In this document: positions 1-6,548 of the stretch, in pieces
Numbering within the stretch: position 1 is the stretch's first letter
How the letters are laid out: each line of letters begins with the position of its first letter
NCBI GenBank assembly: GCA_937889645.1
Contig: CALBZE010000146.1
Span: 1-10,685, forward strand
Length of the DNA stretch: 10,685 nucleotides
From: an uncultured bacterium
GTDB taxonomy: Bacteria > Gemmatimonadota > Gemmatimonadetes > Longimicrobiales > RSA9
Direction: 5' to 3'
Notes under the pieces: model-generated
The model's input: only the letters and a program-made list of their open reading frames with translations
Database searches by the model: none
What the model was told of the DNA's origin: nothing
Program-made: the position numbers and the translations under genes

Positions 1-2
1 TT

Positions 3-101
3 CCGGAGCTCGCTGATCAGGCCCTCGCGCTTCGGCACCTGGCCGGTCACCTCGGCATCCTGTCTCACCACGCGGGGAAAGGCTCATGGTGGCGGAAGTG
101 A
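3..101 (+). CDS. C-terminal end of an unidentified gene upstream of terminase (partial)
   Basis: The reading frame is open from the left edge and ends at TGA 99-101, overlapping the terminase start by 16 nt. The visible 32 residues include ADQALALRHLAGHLGIL and end in GKGSWWRK. They look like an amphipathic helix followed by a basic tail. Overlap with the next start is usual for translationally coupled phage genes. By position, the gene just before a large terminase is often the small terminase subunit, but nothing in this fragment proves that. No family is recognised. A second frame is also open at the left edge and runs through to about 693 inside terminase, which reduces certainty that this frame is the coding one. 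Confidence 0.4.
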   Translation, partial: PELADQALALRHLAGHLGILSHHAGKGSWWRK

Positions 102-1822
102 CGACCACGGAGACACCGATCTACATCGCCTTCCGAGACGCGATCCACGTCGCCGCGGAGCGTGCATCTCGGACTCAGTGGCCGTCGCCGAAGTACCGAG
201 ACGACCCCGAGGCGTTCGCGTGGGACATCTTCGGGATCCGTCTGCATCCTGGGCAGGTGCAGATCATTTTCTCTGTCGTCCAAAACCGACGCACGGCCGT
301 CGTGACTTGCCACAAGGCCGGAAAGACCATGACGGGCGGCGTCGCGGCTCTCTGGTGGTACTGCACATTCCCCGGCGCGCGCGCGATCCTGTTCGCGCCG
401 ACGGAAGACAACCTCGACTCGAACCTGTACCACGAGATCCGAGCGCTCGTGCGTCGCTCCGGTTGCTGCGGCGACTGCCGCGAGGCCTTCGCTCGGACGC
501 ACCCGAATCCCGAGTACATCCGGGAGGAGGAGCTTCCGAAACCGTGCCCGCATTCGGCGATCATCGAGGAGGAGCCGTTGACGAAGCCGACCGACGGCAT
601 AACGGCGCCCGATGGGCGGCAGATTTTCGGAGTCGCGGCGACGAATCCGGTCGCGCTACAGGGGCTCAGTGGCCGGATCCTCATCATCGTTGACGAGGCG
701 CCCGGCATCCGGGACGAGCACATGACGGCGCTCAAGACGTCCCTCGCCGCAGAGCAAACTCGCCTGTTGCTGCTCGGCAACGCGAACTATGCGTCGGGAG
801 TATTCTTCGACGCTTTTCACCGGCACGCGGACCTGTACCATACCTTTCGGATCGACGCCTTCGAGATAATCTCGTACGTCGAGGCAGGCATCATCCCTGC
901 GTCTGCAGCGTTCGCGTCGCGCGTGTGGGTCGAGGAGGTGCTCGCCGAGTGTGGCGGCGACGAGGATCATCCCGAGTATCGGTTGCGCGTTCTCGCGCAG
1001 TTTCCGAGGATCGACGACAAGCAGCTCATCTCGAGGGGCATGGTCGACGATGCCGTGGCTCGATGGCTCGAGCGACGAGAGCTGTTGAAAGGTCGACCGC
1101 CGGAGCTGTTCGCGCGCGAGGCAGGCCAGCTTGCGATCGGCGTCGACGTCGCCGGTGAAGGTCCCGACGCTGACGACATCGTGATCACGGCCGTGCGCGG
1201 GCTCGTGTGCATCGAGCAGTCCGTGCACAACGGGCTCGACAGGTTCGGCATCGCCGACGAGGTGGTGCGGATCGCGGACAGGTACCGGGCGCCCGGAGAG
1301 AGCGTCCGCATCAAGGTCGACGCAGCAGGCATCGGCGCCGACACGTACCGCGAGATCCTGCGAACGAAGGCGCGGCAAGATGTCGTCTTCGCCGTTCGGC
1401 CTGGCGATCCGCCGCCGGTGCGGTTCGACGAGTACCTGTTTATCCGGGACGAGATTTGGTTCACATTGCGCGCGTGGATCCGCGCCGGAGGGGAGCTCCC
1501 AAACGATCCCCTCTTGCATGAGGAGCTCTACACGGTGACGTACGGGAGCCCGTACAACCCAAAGCACGCGCACAAGCGGACGATCGAACGCAAGGACTCG
1601 ATCCGGAAGCGGCTCAAACGGTCGCCGGACCGTGCGGACAGCCTCGGGCTAGCGGTCTGGGACCCGGACGGCCTGCACGAGCGGACGTGGGCCCGTGTCG
1701 TGCCTCCTCCCGGTCGCCCTGCGCCGCCGCCTCCTCGTCCTCGCGTGACGCCGCCGTCGGATCGCATCCGGCCGACGCCTGGACGCGTGCTCTCGCAGTG
1801 GCTCACACAGCGCCGTCGGTGA
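86..1822 (+). CDS. terL: Phage terminase large subunit (ATPase and nuclease)
   Basis: This is the packaging motor, which pumps phage DNA into the procapsid through the portal and cuts the concatemer. The protein has 578 residues, normal for the family. The N-terminal ATPase domain has a P-loop TCHKAGKT (residues 74-81), a Walker B strand ILIIVDEAPG (198-207, with D203 and E204) and a coupling-motif-like LLLLGNANY (227-235). The RNase H-like nuclease domain has acidic residues in suitable places: IGVDVAG (D354), IKVDAAGIG (D412) and RADSLGLA (D518). The first P-loop glycine is replaced by T74, as is common in terminases. Residues 127-156 hold a Cys/His cluster (C127, C128, C131, C154, H156) that may bind metal. 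The last 40 residues are proline- and arginine-rich and probably flexible. GGGGAAAGG (74-82) lies 3 nt before ATG 86; GTG 89, one codon later, has better spacing and is an alternative start. The stop lies inside the first copy of a repeated junction element. Confidence 0.93.
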   Translation: MVAEVTTTETPIYIAFRDAIHVAAERASRTQWPSPKYRDDPEAFAWDIFGIRLHPGQVQIIFSVVQNRRTAVVTCHKAGKTMTGGVAALWWYCTFPGARAILFAPTEDNLDSNLYHEIRALVRRSGCCGDCREAFARTHPNPEYIREEELPKPCPHSAIIEEEPLTKPTDGITAPDGRQIFGVAATNPVALQGLSGRILIIVDEAPGIRDEHMTALKTSLAAEQTRLLLLGNANYASGVFFDAFHRHADLYHTFRIDAFEIISYVEAGIIPASAAFASRVWVEEVLAECGGDEDHPEYRLRVLAQFPRIDDKQLISRGMVDDAVARWLERRELLKGRPPELFAREAGQLAIGVDVAGEGPDADDIVITAVRGLVCIEQSVHNGLDRFGIADEVVRIADRYRAPGESVRIKVDAAGIGADTYREILRTKARQDVVFAVRPGDPPPVRFDEYLFIRDEIWFTLRAWIRAGGELPNDPLLHEELYTVTYGSPYNPKHAHKRTIERKDSIRKRLKRSPDRADSLGLAVWDPDGLHERTWARVVPPPGRPAPPPPRPRVTPPSDRIRPTPGRVLSQWLTQRRR

Positions 1823-1836
1823 TGCCTTCTTTTGTA
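1819..1836 (+). repeat. Junction repeat copy 1 (terminase/portal)
   Basis: GTGATGCCTTCTTTTGTA is copy 1 of a three-copy direct repeat with consensus GTGAYGCCTTCTTTTGTR. The terminase TGA (1820-1822) is part of it. It differs from copies 2 and 3 by T for C at 1823 and A for G at 1836. The portal ATG lies 22 nt past TTGT; another ATG at 1848 lies 12 nt past it but in a different frame. The T/C-rich core contrasts with the GC-rich surroundings. No inverted symmetry is visible. Its function is unknown; it could act in translation, transcription or recombination. Confidence 0.85.
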
Positions 1837-1857
1837 ACACCGGACGCATGAAGCCTC

Positions 1858-3144
1858 ATGCCCAATGTCGTCCGTCGATTCCTGAACTTCGTGCGAGGTT
1901 CGCAGGGTCCGCGCGAGGTCAAGAAGGGCGGGCGCGGCAAGCGCGCGTTGAACCTCACGCCGTGGATGCCCACGTACGTCGACTGGGACATCCCGGACAT
2001 CGACGCCGCGCTGGCCGTCGCCGAGACGGGCAACATGCAGATGATCGGCCGCATCGCCGACACGCTGATCGGCGACGGCCTGATCGCGGGAGAGCTGTCG
2101 ACGCGCTTCGATGGCATGCTCCACCTGCCTCGGTACTTCGAGGCGAGCGTGGAAGAGGCGCCAGACGGTCGACCGTACCGAGGGTCAATGCGTCCGGCGG
2201 AGGAATACGCGATCGCGCTCTCGCGCGAGTTCGACACGCTCTGCCCGGCGTCGGAACTTAGCCTGATCGCTCGTGACGGCGGGCTCCTGAACATCATGTT
2301 CGGGGAGATCCTTGAGAACGAGGACGGACGGCTTCGTCTCGTTCGAAGGAACCCCGAGTTCCTCACGTACCGATTCAGCGAAAATCAGTGGTACGTCCGC
2401 ACGGCGTACGGCGAGCAGGAGCCGGTGACGCCTGGCGATGGCCGATGGCTGCTCGCGTTCCCGCATGGGTCGGATTACCCGTGGAGGTACGGCCTTTGGC
2501 GCGCTCTCGCGTTCGCCTACGTCACACGTAGGCAGGCGTTCCTCAACTTGAACGCGTGGAACAACTCCCTAGCGTTCCCGATCAAGAAGCTCACGGTCCC
2601 GAACGGCGCGAACGAGGACGAGGTCCGCGAGACGTTCGACGCGATCAACCATTTCGGCCCGTTCCCGGCCATCCTCTTGAACGAGGGATGGCAGTTCGAT
2701 CTCGAGCACCCGTCGCAGACGACGCCCAGCTCGATGAAGGACCAGCTCGAGGCATCGAAGGAGGACGTCATATTTGCGATCTCCGGCCAGCGTGGAACCA
2801 CCGAGCCGGGCACCGGTTTCGCGAACAATAGCGTCTTCGCCAAGGTCAAGCACGACCTCATCCGTGGCGACGCGGAGACGATGGCGTCCGCGCTGAACGA
2901 GCAGGTGATCCCTGTCTGGGCGCAGCGACGATTTTCGTTCGATGGCTGGTTCCACCGACCGCGCGTGCGATGGGACGCGACGCCGCCGAAGGATCTCGCG
3001 TCGGAGGCGAACGCCGTGAACGTCGGCGGCGACGCGGTGAAGAGGTGGACCGACGCGCTCGTGTCGAGCGGCGCCCCCGAGCGAGTCGACGTCGCCGCGA
3101 TGGCTCGCAAGTTCGGTGTGCCGCTCACCGGAGGTGTGTCTTGA
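1858..3144 (+). CDS. Portal protein, Mu gp29-like (DUF935)
   Basis: The portal forms the dodecameric ring at one head vertex that nucleates capsid assembly, docks terminase and later joins the tail. The 428 residues read like the Mu gp29/DUF935 family: IPDIDAALAVAETGNM (45-60), then GRIADTLIGDGLIAGELSTRFDG (64-86), a central NPEFLTYRF (165-173), and LLAFPHGSDYPWRYGLWRAL (198-217) before the long stem helix. The conserved late block is IFAISGQRGTTEPGTG (305-320) with DLIRGDAETMASALNEQVIPVW (333-354). The N-terminus is basic (KKGGRGKR). ATG 1858 is chosen because it leads directly into the family match; ATG 1848 is in another frame. No good Shine-Dalgarno precedes it (only GAAG), which is notable given the junction repeat just upstream. 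The stop overlaps the protease start as TTGA. Confidence 0.88.
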   Translation: MPNVVRRFLNFVRGSQGPREVKKGGRGKRALNLTPWMPTYVDWDIPDIDAALAVAETGNMQMIGRIADTLIGDGLIAGELSTRFDGMLHLPRYFEASVEEAPDGRPYRGSMRPAEEYAIALSREFDTLCPASELSLIARDGGLLNIMFGEILENEDGRLRLVRRNPEFLTYRFSENQWYVRTAYGEQEPVTPGDGRWLLAFPHGSDYPWRYGLWRALAFAYVTRRQAFLNLNAWNNSLAFPIKKLTVPNGANEDEVRETFDAINHFGPFPAILLNEGWQFDLEHPSQTTPSSMKDQLEASKEDVIFAISGQRGTTEPGTGFANNSVFAKVKHDLIRGDAETMASALNEQVIPVWAQRRFSFDGWFHRPRVRWDATPPKDLASEANAVNVGGDAVKRWTDALVSSGAPERVDVAAMARKFGVPLTGGVS

Positions 3145-3725
3145 GCCGAGCGAGGTCGATTCTTGCGCTCTCCGAGCTCGCCGCCGCGCGACCGCTTGTC
3201 GAGCGCCCCGGTCCGGGGAAGGCGCCGACGGCGTTCCGGATCTGGGCGTACGGGCCGAACGCGTGCGACGGTGGGGAAACGTTCGTGTTCTCGGAGCGGT
3301 CGGCGGAGCTCCTCATCGAGGAGCAGAACGAGCGCGGTCGGATCTACAGCATCGACTTCGACCACCGGTCGATGATGCCGGACGCGCCGCCCGAAGCGGC
3401 GAAGGCTGCTGGGTGGCACGTCCTCGAGGTGCGCGAGGACGAGAACGGCAAGCCGGAGCTCTGGGCCGTGTCGTGCACGTGGACGGACGAGGCGCGCGCC
3501 GGGCTCGAGGCGGACCCGCCGGAGTGGCGGTACTTCTCGCCGTGTTTCTACGTCGATGAGAAAACGCGTGAAGTCATCTCGTACGTGAACTGCGCGCTGA
3601 CGAACAACCCGAGGACTCACGGCATCCCCGCGCTTGCGTCCGCGATGTCCGTGTCGCCGTCGGGCGGACGGCTTTCTCTCTCGATGGCGAAGCTTCGCGT
3701 GCTGCAGCTTCGCTCGAGATTGTGA
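3141..3725 (+). CDS. Prohead maturation protease, Mu gpI-like
   Basis: This protease cleaves scaffold and capsid proteins inside the procapsid before DNA filling. From TTG 3141 the protein has 194 residues. It matches the Mu-like protease pattern: YSIDFDHRSMMPDAP (69-83), with H75 as candidate catalytic histidine; WTDEARAGLEADPPEWRYFSPCFYVD (114-139), with S133 in the YxSP motif as candidate nucleophile; then the hallmark ALTNNPRTHGIPAL (152-165). The TTG start is chosen because GGAGG (3130-3134) lies 6 nt before it and TTG overlaps the portal TGA, giving translational coupling; no ATG or GTG with comparable spacing is available in this frame. In Mu the protease and scaffold share one gene (I/Z). 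Here the protein stops soon after the protease domain and a separate scaffold gene follows, so the two functions are split. Confidence 0.86.
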   Translation: MSRARSILALSELAAARPLVERPGPGKAPTAFRIWAYGPNACDGGETFVFSERSAELLIEEQNERGRIYSIDFDHRSMMPDAPPEAAKAAGWHVLEVREDENGKPELWAVSCTWTDEARAGLEADPPEWRYFSPCFYVDEKTREVISYVNCALTNNPRTHGIPALASAMSVSPSGGRLSLSMAKLRVLQLRSRL

Positions 3726-3739
3726 CGCCTTCTTTTGTG
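3722..3739 (+). repeat. Junction repeat copy 2 (protease/scaffold)
   Basis: GTGACGCCTTCTTTTGTG is identical to copy 3 over 19 nt including the following C. The protease TGA (3723-3725) is inside it and the scaffold ATG lies 15 nt past TTGT. A 10-codon frame starting at GTG 3722 runs through the repeat and ends at TGA 3752-3754, which overlaps the scaffold ATG as TGATG. Whether that frame is translated is unknown. The function of the repeat is not recognised. Confidence 0.88.
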
Positions 3740-3753
3740 CGCCGATCCAGGTG

Positions 3754-4209
3754 ATGGATCCGAAGGAGCTGATCGCGGCGCTTGCGACCCTCGTCGACGC
3801 GTCCGCCTCCGACGAGGCGAAGGCGGCGGCGCTCGACAAGCTGTCCGCGTACTTCAATTCGCTGCTCGACGCGCAGCAAGCGCAGGAGCAGGAGACGCAG
3901 GCGTCGGAGTCCTCGGAGTCGTCCGAGGAGAAGGCGAACACGTCGGAGGGCGAGCCGACGACGTCGTCGGAGTCCGGCGGGAGCGAGGAGGAGAAGGAGC
4001 CGTCGAAGGAGCTCGCGTCCGCGCTCGCGACGATCAAGTCGCTCACCGAGCGAGTGGCGAAGCTCGAGAAGGCTTCGTCGATCGGCCTCGCGAAGCGGGC
4101 GTCGAGGCCAACGGTCATCCCGCGCGTGGATCCGCCGGCTCCGAAGGACGCCACGATCATGGCGATCGAGGCGGCCGCTCGGAACACGCTCCGCAACCTG
4201 AGCAAGTGA
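3754..4209 (+). CDS. Probable head scaffolding protein
   Basis: The 151-residue product is probably the internal scaffold that guides capsid polymerisation and is then removed by the protease encoded just upstream. Residues 1-43 form a helical segment (LIAALATLVDASASDEAKAA). Residues 44-85 are a very acidic, Ser/Glu-rich low-complexity stretch (SESSESSEEK, GGSEEEKEPSKE). Residues 86-107 are a predicted coiled coil (LATIKSLTERVAKLEK), and the C-terminal tail is basic to neutral (GLAKRASRPTVIPR). This acidic-coil-basic layout and the position between protease and capsid genes fit scaffolds; there is no strong sequence signature. ATG 3754 is used; GTG 3751 just before it is in frame. The upstream AGG is weak as a Shine-Dalgarno, again next to a junction repeat. 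The frame is open further upstream, but that part runs through the protease gene. Confidence 0.7.
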   Translation: MDPKELIAALATLVDASASDEAKAAALDKLSAYFNSLLDAQQAQEQETQASESSESSEEKANTSEGEPTTSSESGGSEEEKEPSKELASALATIKSLTERVAKLEKASSIGLAKRASRPTVIPRVDPPAPKDATIMAIEAAARNTLRNLSK

Positions 4210-4217
4210 GGGGCACG

Positions 4218-4613
4218 ATGGGCTTCATCCGAACGGACAAGGACATCGTTCCGGTTGCCGGCGGCGAGAGGATCGCCGCCGGTGACACGGTCGTAATCAA
4301 CTCGAGCGGCTGCGCGGAGCCGGCCCCCGCGCCCGGTCCCGGCGTTTCGGGGACGGTCTTCGGCGTCGCGATCGAGGACGCCGACAACACGGCCGGGAAC
4401 GACGGCGACGTGCGGGTCACGATCGAGTTCTCGCGCGGGCAGAAGGAGTACCTCTTCGCCGGCTCCGGGATCGGTCTGAAGGACGTCACGAAGCCCTGCT
4501 ACGTGGGCGCGGACCCCAAGACCGTGTCGCTCACGAGCGAGGACGCGGTGCTTGCGGGAACGATCTCGGGCGTCGAGGCCGACGGTCGCGTCCGCGTGAT
4601 CCTCCCCCTCTGA
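4218..4613 (+). CDS. Head decoration/cement protein (small beta-rich)
   Basis: The 131-residue protein looks like the small beta-rich decoration or cement proteins placed between scaffold and capsid genes in many phages, which bind the expanded shell and stabilise it against DNA pressure. Typical features are an opening IVPVAGGERIAAGDTVVIN (10-28), VFGVAIEDADNTAGNDGDVRV (48-67), and a closing VLAGTISGVEADGRVRVIL (111-129). Several beta strands are separated by Gly/Asp turns, and a Pro/Ala stretch (AEPAPAPGPG) lies at 33-42. The order scaffold, decoration, capsid supports the assignment. GAGGGG (4208-4213) lies 4 nt before ATG 4218, and the gene starts 8 nt after the scaffold stop. The family name (DUF2190-like or gp24-like cement) is inferred from pattern only. 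Confidence 0.68.
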   Translation: MGFIRTDKDIVPVAGGERIAAGDTVVINSSGCAEPAPAPGPGVSGTVFGVAIEDADNTAGNDGDVRVTIEFSRGQKEYLFAGSGIGLKDVTKPCYVGADPKTVSLTSEDAVLAGTISGVEADGRVRVILPL

Positions 4614-4633
4614 CCTCTGACGAAGAGTCGGAG
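4608..4633 (+). other. Tandem 7-mer and hairpin before the capsid gene
   Basis: CTCTGAC occurs twice in tandem (4608-4614 and 4615-4621), with the decoration gene stop TGA inside the first copy. The second copy can pair with GTCGGAG (4627-4633) around a GAAGA loop, giving seven pairs including one G-U. No T tract follows, so it is not a typical terminator. It could shape mRNA processing, stability or translation of the highly expressed capsid gene. It could also be chance in GC-rich sequence. Confidence 0.4.
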
Positions 4634-4671
4634 TCCGAACCTCACCCTCCACGTAGACGGAGAGACGAAAG

Positions 4672-5610
4672 ATGTTCACCCCGATGCAACACGTGATGGC
4701 CCTGAACAAGACGCTGCAGAGCGTCTATCAGGCCAGCTACGACAACGCCCTCAAGAACCGCTGGGCGAGCATCGTCGCCAACGAGGTGGAGGGGGCCGGA
4801 GTCGCCGACCTCCGGGAGTTCCTGGTCGAGGACATCCGGATCCGAGTCGGTCCGGGCATCGAGTACTCGGACCTCAAGACCCACGGGATGGCGATCAAGC
4901 ACGAGCAGGCCGGCGGTGGCTTCGTTGTGCGAGATCGCGATTTCAAAACGCAGAACGCGCTGCAGATCAAGACCGATGCTGCGGCTGGTCTCGGCGCCTC
5001 CGCCGCGCTGCTGCCGCAAAAGCTGTTGCTGCAGCTGATCAACGACCAGAACGCGAAGGCGTACGACGGTCTCACGTTCTGGAATTCAGCGCACTACGTC
5101 AATTACAAGGACGCGACGCAGGGCGTCTACTCCAATACGGAGGCGGGCCGTGATCTGACGCCGGAGAATCTCGCTTGGGCGGCCTCGCAGATCGAAGACC
5201 GAAGGATGCCCGACGGCACGCCTCGCGCGCTTCGCGCAAAGTGGCTGCTTCATCCCCCGTCCCTCAAGTACAAGGCGCACGTGGCGACGAATGCGGCCTT
5301 CTTCGGGACCTCGAACGGCACGACCGAGAACATCATCCGGCGCTCGTACGACATCACCCCGGTGCAGGTGCCGGGGCTCGAGCAGGTGGGCAACAAGGAC
5401 GTCTGGATCGTCGTCGGCGAGCTCGAGGGAGGCGGCGCGTTCTCGCGTCCGTTCGGGATCTCGACGCTTATCCCGATGACGATGACGAACTTCGACGGGC
5501 TCACGGTGCCCGAGCTGGCTCGCATGCAGGAGCTCGAGTACCTCGTGACCGGCGACCTCACCGCGTATCTCGGTCACCCGTACCTCGCGCAGCGCTGCAT
5601 CTGCCCGTGA
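4672..5610 (+). CDS. Major capsid protein, Mu gpT-like
   Basis: This is the main shell protein. The 312 residues match the Mu gpT-like capsid family in length and motifs. The N-terminus is FTPMQHVMALNKTLQSVYQ with ALKNRWASIVANEV (26-39), and IEYSDLKTHGMAIKHEQAGGGF lies at 63-84. The most telling block is LLLQLINDQNAKAYDGLTFWNSAHY (118-142), equivalent to the gpT 'YDG..F...H' region, followed by LTPENLAWAASQI (162-174). RAKWLLHPPSL (188-198) is followed by FFGTSNGTTENIIRR (210-224), and the C-terminal half ends in FDGLTVPELARMQELEY (274-290). No large N-terminal scaffold domain is present, consistent with a separate scaffold gene. GGAGAG (4659-4664) lies 7 nt before ATG 4672, a strong ribosome binding site. 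A 58-nt gap with a small hairpin lies upstream and a terminator-like hairpin downstream, so this abundant product may have its own mRNA control. Confidence 0.9.
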   Translation: MFTPMQHVMALNKTLQSVYQASYDNALKNRWASIVANEVEGAGVADLREFLVEDIRIRVGPGIEYSDLKTHGMAIKHEQAGGGFVVRDRDFKTQNALQIKTDAAAGLGASAALLPQKLLLQLINDQNAKAYDGLTFWNSAHYVNYKDATQGVYSNTEAGRDLTPENLAWAASQIEDRRMPDGTPRALRAKWLLHPPSLKYKAHVATNAAFFGTSNGTTENIIRRSYDITPVQVPGLEQVGNKDVWIVVGELEGGGAFSRPFGISTLIPMTMTNFDGLTVPELARMQELEYLVTGDLTAYLGHPYLAQRCICP

Positions 5611-5626
5611 CGGGCGCGATCTGACC

Positions 5627-5666
5627 GCGACGGCCCGCGTTCGGTCCGACCGGCGCGGGCTGTTGT
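5627..5666 (+). terminator. Long GC-rich hairpin after the capsid gene (terminator-like)
   Basis: GCCCGCG (5633-5639) pairs with CGCGGGC (5654-5660). Inside, CGGT (5642-5645) pairs with ACCG (5649-5652) around a CCG loop. The outer stem extends with C-G, A-T and G-U pairs to about 5627/5666. The 3' arm is followed by TGTTGTCATT, a mixed rather than pure T tract, so this may be a partial terminator or an mRNA-protecting structure. It sits in the 71-nt gap between capsid and gp36-like genes, where many phages place such a signal to raise capsid mRNA over downstream genes. Confidence 0.65.
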
Positions 5667-5681
5667 CATTGGAGGGCGCAG

Positions 5682-6143
5682 ATGGCGTATGTCGACATCG
5701 CATACTTTCGCGTCATGGGCTCGATCCCAGACGCGGAGCTCGTCGACTTCGTCGACAAGCACCCTGGGCGCTTCGAGGCGATGTCGGAGGCGGTGTCTCG
5801 CCTGATCGACTCGTACCTGCGCAAGCGGTACGCCACGCCCTTCACGGATCCGGTGCCCGAGGCGGTGAAGTTCCACGCCGCTCAGATCCTCTCGTACCAA
5901 ATCCGCATATTCATCGGCTTCGATCCGTCGAGCCAGCAAGACGGCGAGATCGTGAGGGCACGGGACGAGGCGATCGCGTGGCTCGAGAAGGCCGCGAACG
6001 CGCGGGATGGGCTCGTCGAGCTTCCTCTTCGCGAGCCGGAGCCTGGCAAGCAGGACGAGGACGGAGTGTCGAGGCGGAGGGCTCGCGCGTTCTCGTTCCG
6101 CTCGCCGATCGACTGGCACCGGACGATGCGCGGGAGGCGATGA
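5682..6143 (+). CDS. Head-tail connector protein, Mu gp36-like (DUF1320)
   Basis: The 153-residue protein matches the Mu gp36/DUF1320 pattern: a short N-terminus MAYVDIAYFRVMGSIPDAELV, then a helical region FEAMSEAVSRLIDSYLRKRYATPFTDPVPEAVKFHAAQILSYQI (31-74) with the family's YLRxRYxxPF signature (45-54). RARDEAIAWLEKAANARDGLVELPL follows at 92-116, and the C-terminus is basic (SRRRARAFSFRSPIDWHR). The gene follows the capsid gene in many Mu-like phages. Related proteins probably form the adaptor ring below the portal, which is inferred from position and helical content. GGAGGG (5671-5676) lies 5 nt before ATG 5682. The stop overlaps the next start as ATGA. Confidence 0.8.
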   Translation: MAYVDIAYFRVMGSIPDAELVDFVDKHPGRFEAMSEAVSRLIDSYLRKRYATPFTDPVPEAVKFHAAQILSYQIRIFIGFDPSSQQDGEIVRARDEAIAWLEKAANARDGLVELPLREPEPGKQDEDGVSRRRARAFSFRSPIDWHRTMRGRR

Positions 6144-6547
6144 TCGTGGCGGACCTGCGCGAGCTCATCGAGCAGATCGAGGATCTCGCTACGGCGCCCG
6201 AGGAGATCGCGAAGGAGGCGGCCAACGACGCGCTGAGAGCGCTGCGAGAGAAGACCGCCGCCGGCCTCGACATCGAGGGCAAGCCCTTCGCGCCGCGAAA
6301 GGACGGCACGCCCTACGCAGACGTCTCGAGCGCGCTATCCGTCACCGTGTCGGGCGCGAGCTTCGTCGTCAAGCTCGCGTCGCCGTCGAACGGCGCGTTC
6401 TTTCAGAATCGGATGATGGGCCATCGTGAGAACCGCCCGCGCCGGCAGATCCTCCCGTTCGTGCAGGGCGACCCGGAGCCGAAGGAAGCGATCGAGGCGA
6501 TCGAGCGCGCGATCGAGCGCGTGCGCCAACGCAAGCTCGGAGGGTGA
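6140..6547 (+). CDS. Tail completion / virion morphogenesis-like protein
   Basis: The 135-residue product has a helical N-terminus (DLRELIEQIEDLATAPEEIAKEAANDALRAL, 5-34). IEGKPFAPRKDGTPYADVSSALSV (45-68) resembles the 'G.PF.P....' segment of phage virion morphogenesis and gp10-like tail completion proteins. A late FFQNRMMGHRENRPRRQILPF (87-107) resembles their H-x-x-x-x-PxRxFLp end motif. Such proteins finish the head-proximal end of the tail or the head-tail joint. The position between gp36-like and gp37-like genes is right for this role. ATG 6140 overlaps the previous stop (ATGA) and GGGAGG (6132-6137) is only 2 nt away; GTG 6146, two codons later, has 8-nt spacing and is a credible alternative start. 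Confidence 0.6.
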   Translation: MIVADLRELIEQIEDLATAPEEIAKEAANDALRALREKTAAGLDIEGKPFAPRKDGTPYADVSSALSVTVSGASFVVKLASPSNGAFFQNRMMGHRENRPRRQILPFVQGDPEPKEAIEAIERAIERVRQRKLGG

Positions 6548-6548
6548 C

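Noticed and set aside
1848..2261. + strand frame from ATG 1848 overlapping the portal start
   Set aside because: It overlaps the portal, which has family motifs from 1858 on. Its product is Arg-rich and unlike any phage protein, although ATG 1848 has the same spacing from the repeat as the other two starts.
3722..3738. Junction repeat as a classical sigma70 promoter
   Set aside because: No paired TTGACA/TATAAT-like boxes at about 17-nt spacing are visible at any copy. A phage-specific promoter cannot be excluded but nothing in the sequence supports it directly.
3723..4613. Readthrough or +1 frameshift fusing protease and scaffold at the TGAC stop
   Set aside because: Readthrough stays open in frame but leads into a shadow frame of the scaffold, not the scaffold itself. 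A +1 slip on TTG TGA would mispair, and the equivalent step at the other two repeat copies gives nothing consistent.
2517..4709. Very long open frame on the - strand (730 codons)
   Set aside because: It lies opposite portal, protease, scaffold and decoration genes that have clear family motifs. Its sequence is Arg/Ser-rich low-complexity, typical of antisense frames in GC-rich coding DNA, and it has no recognisable domain.
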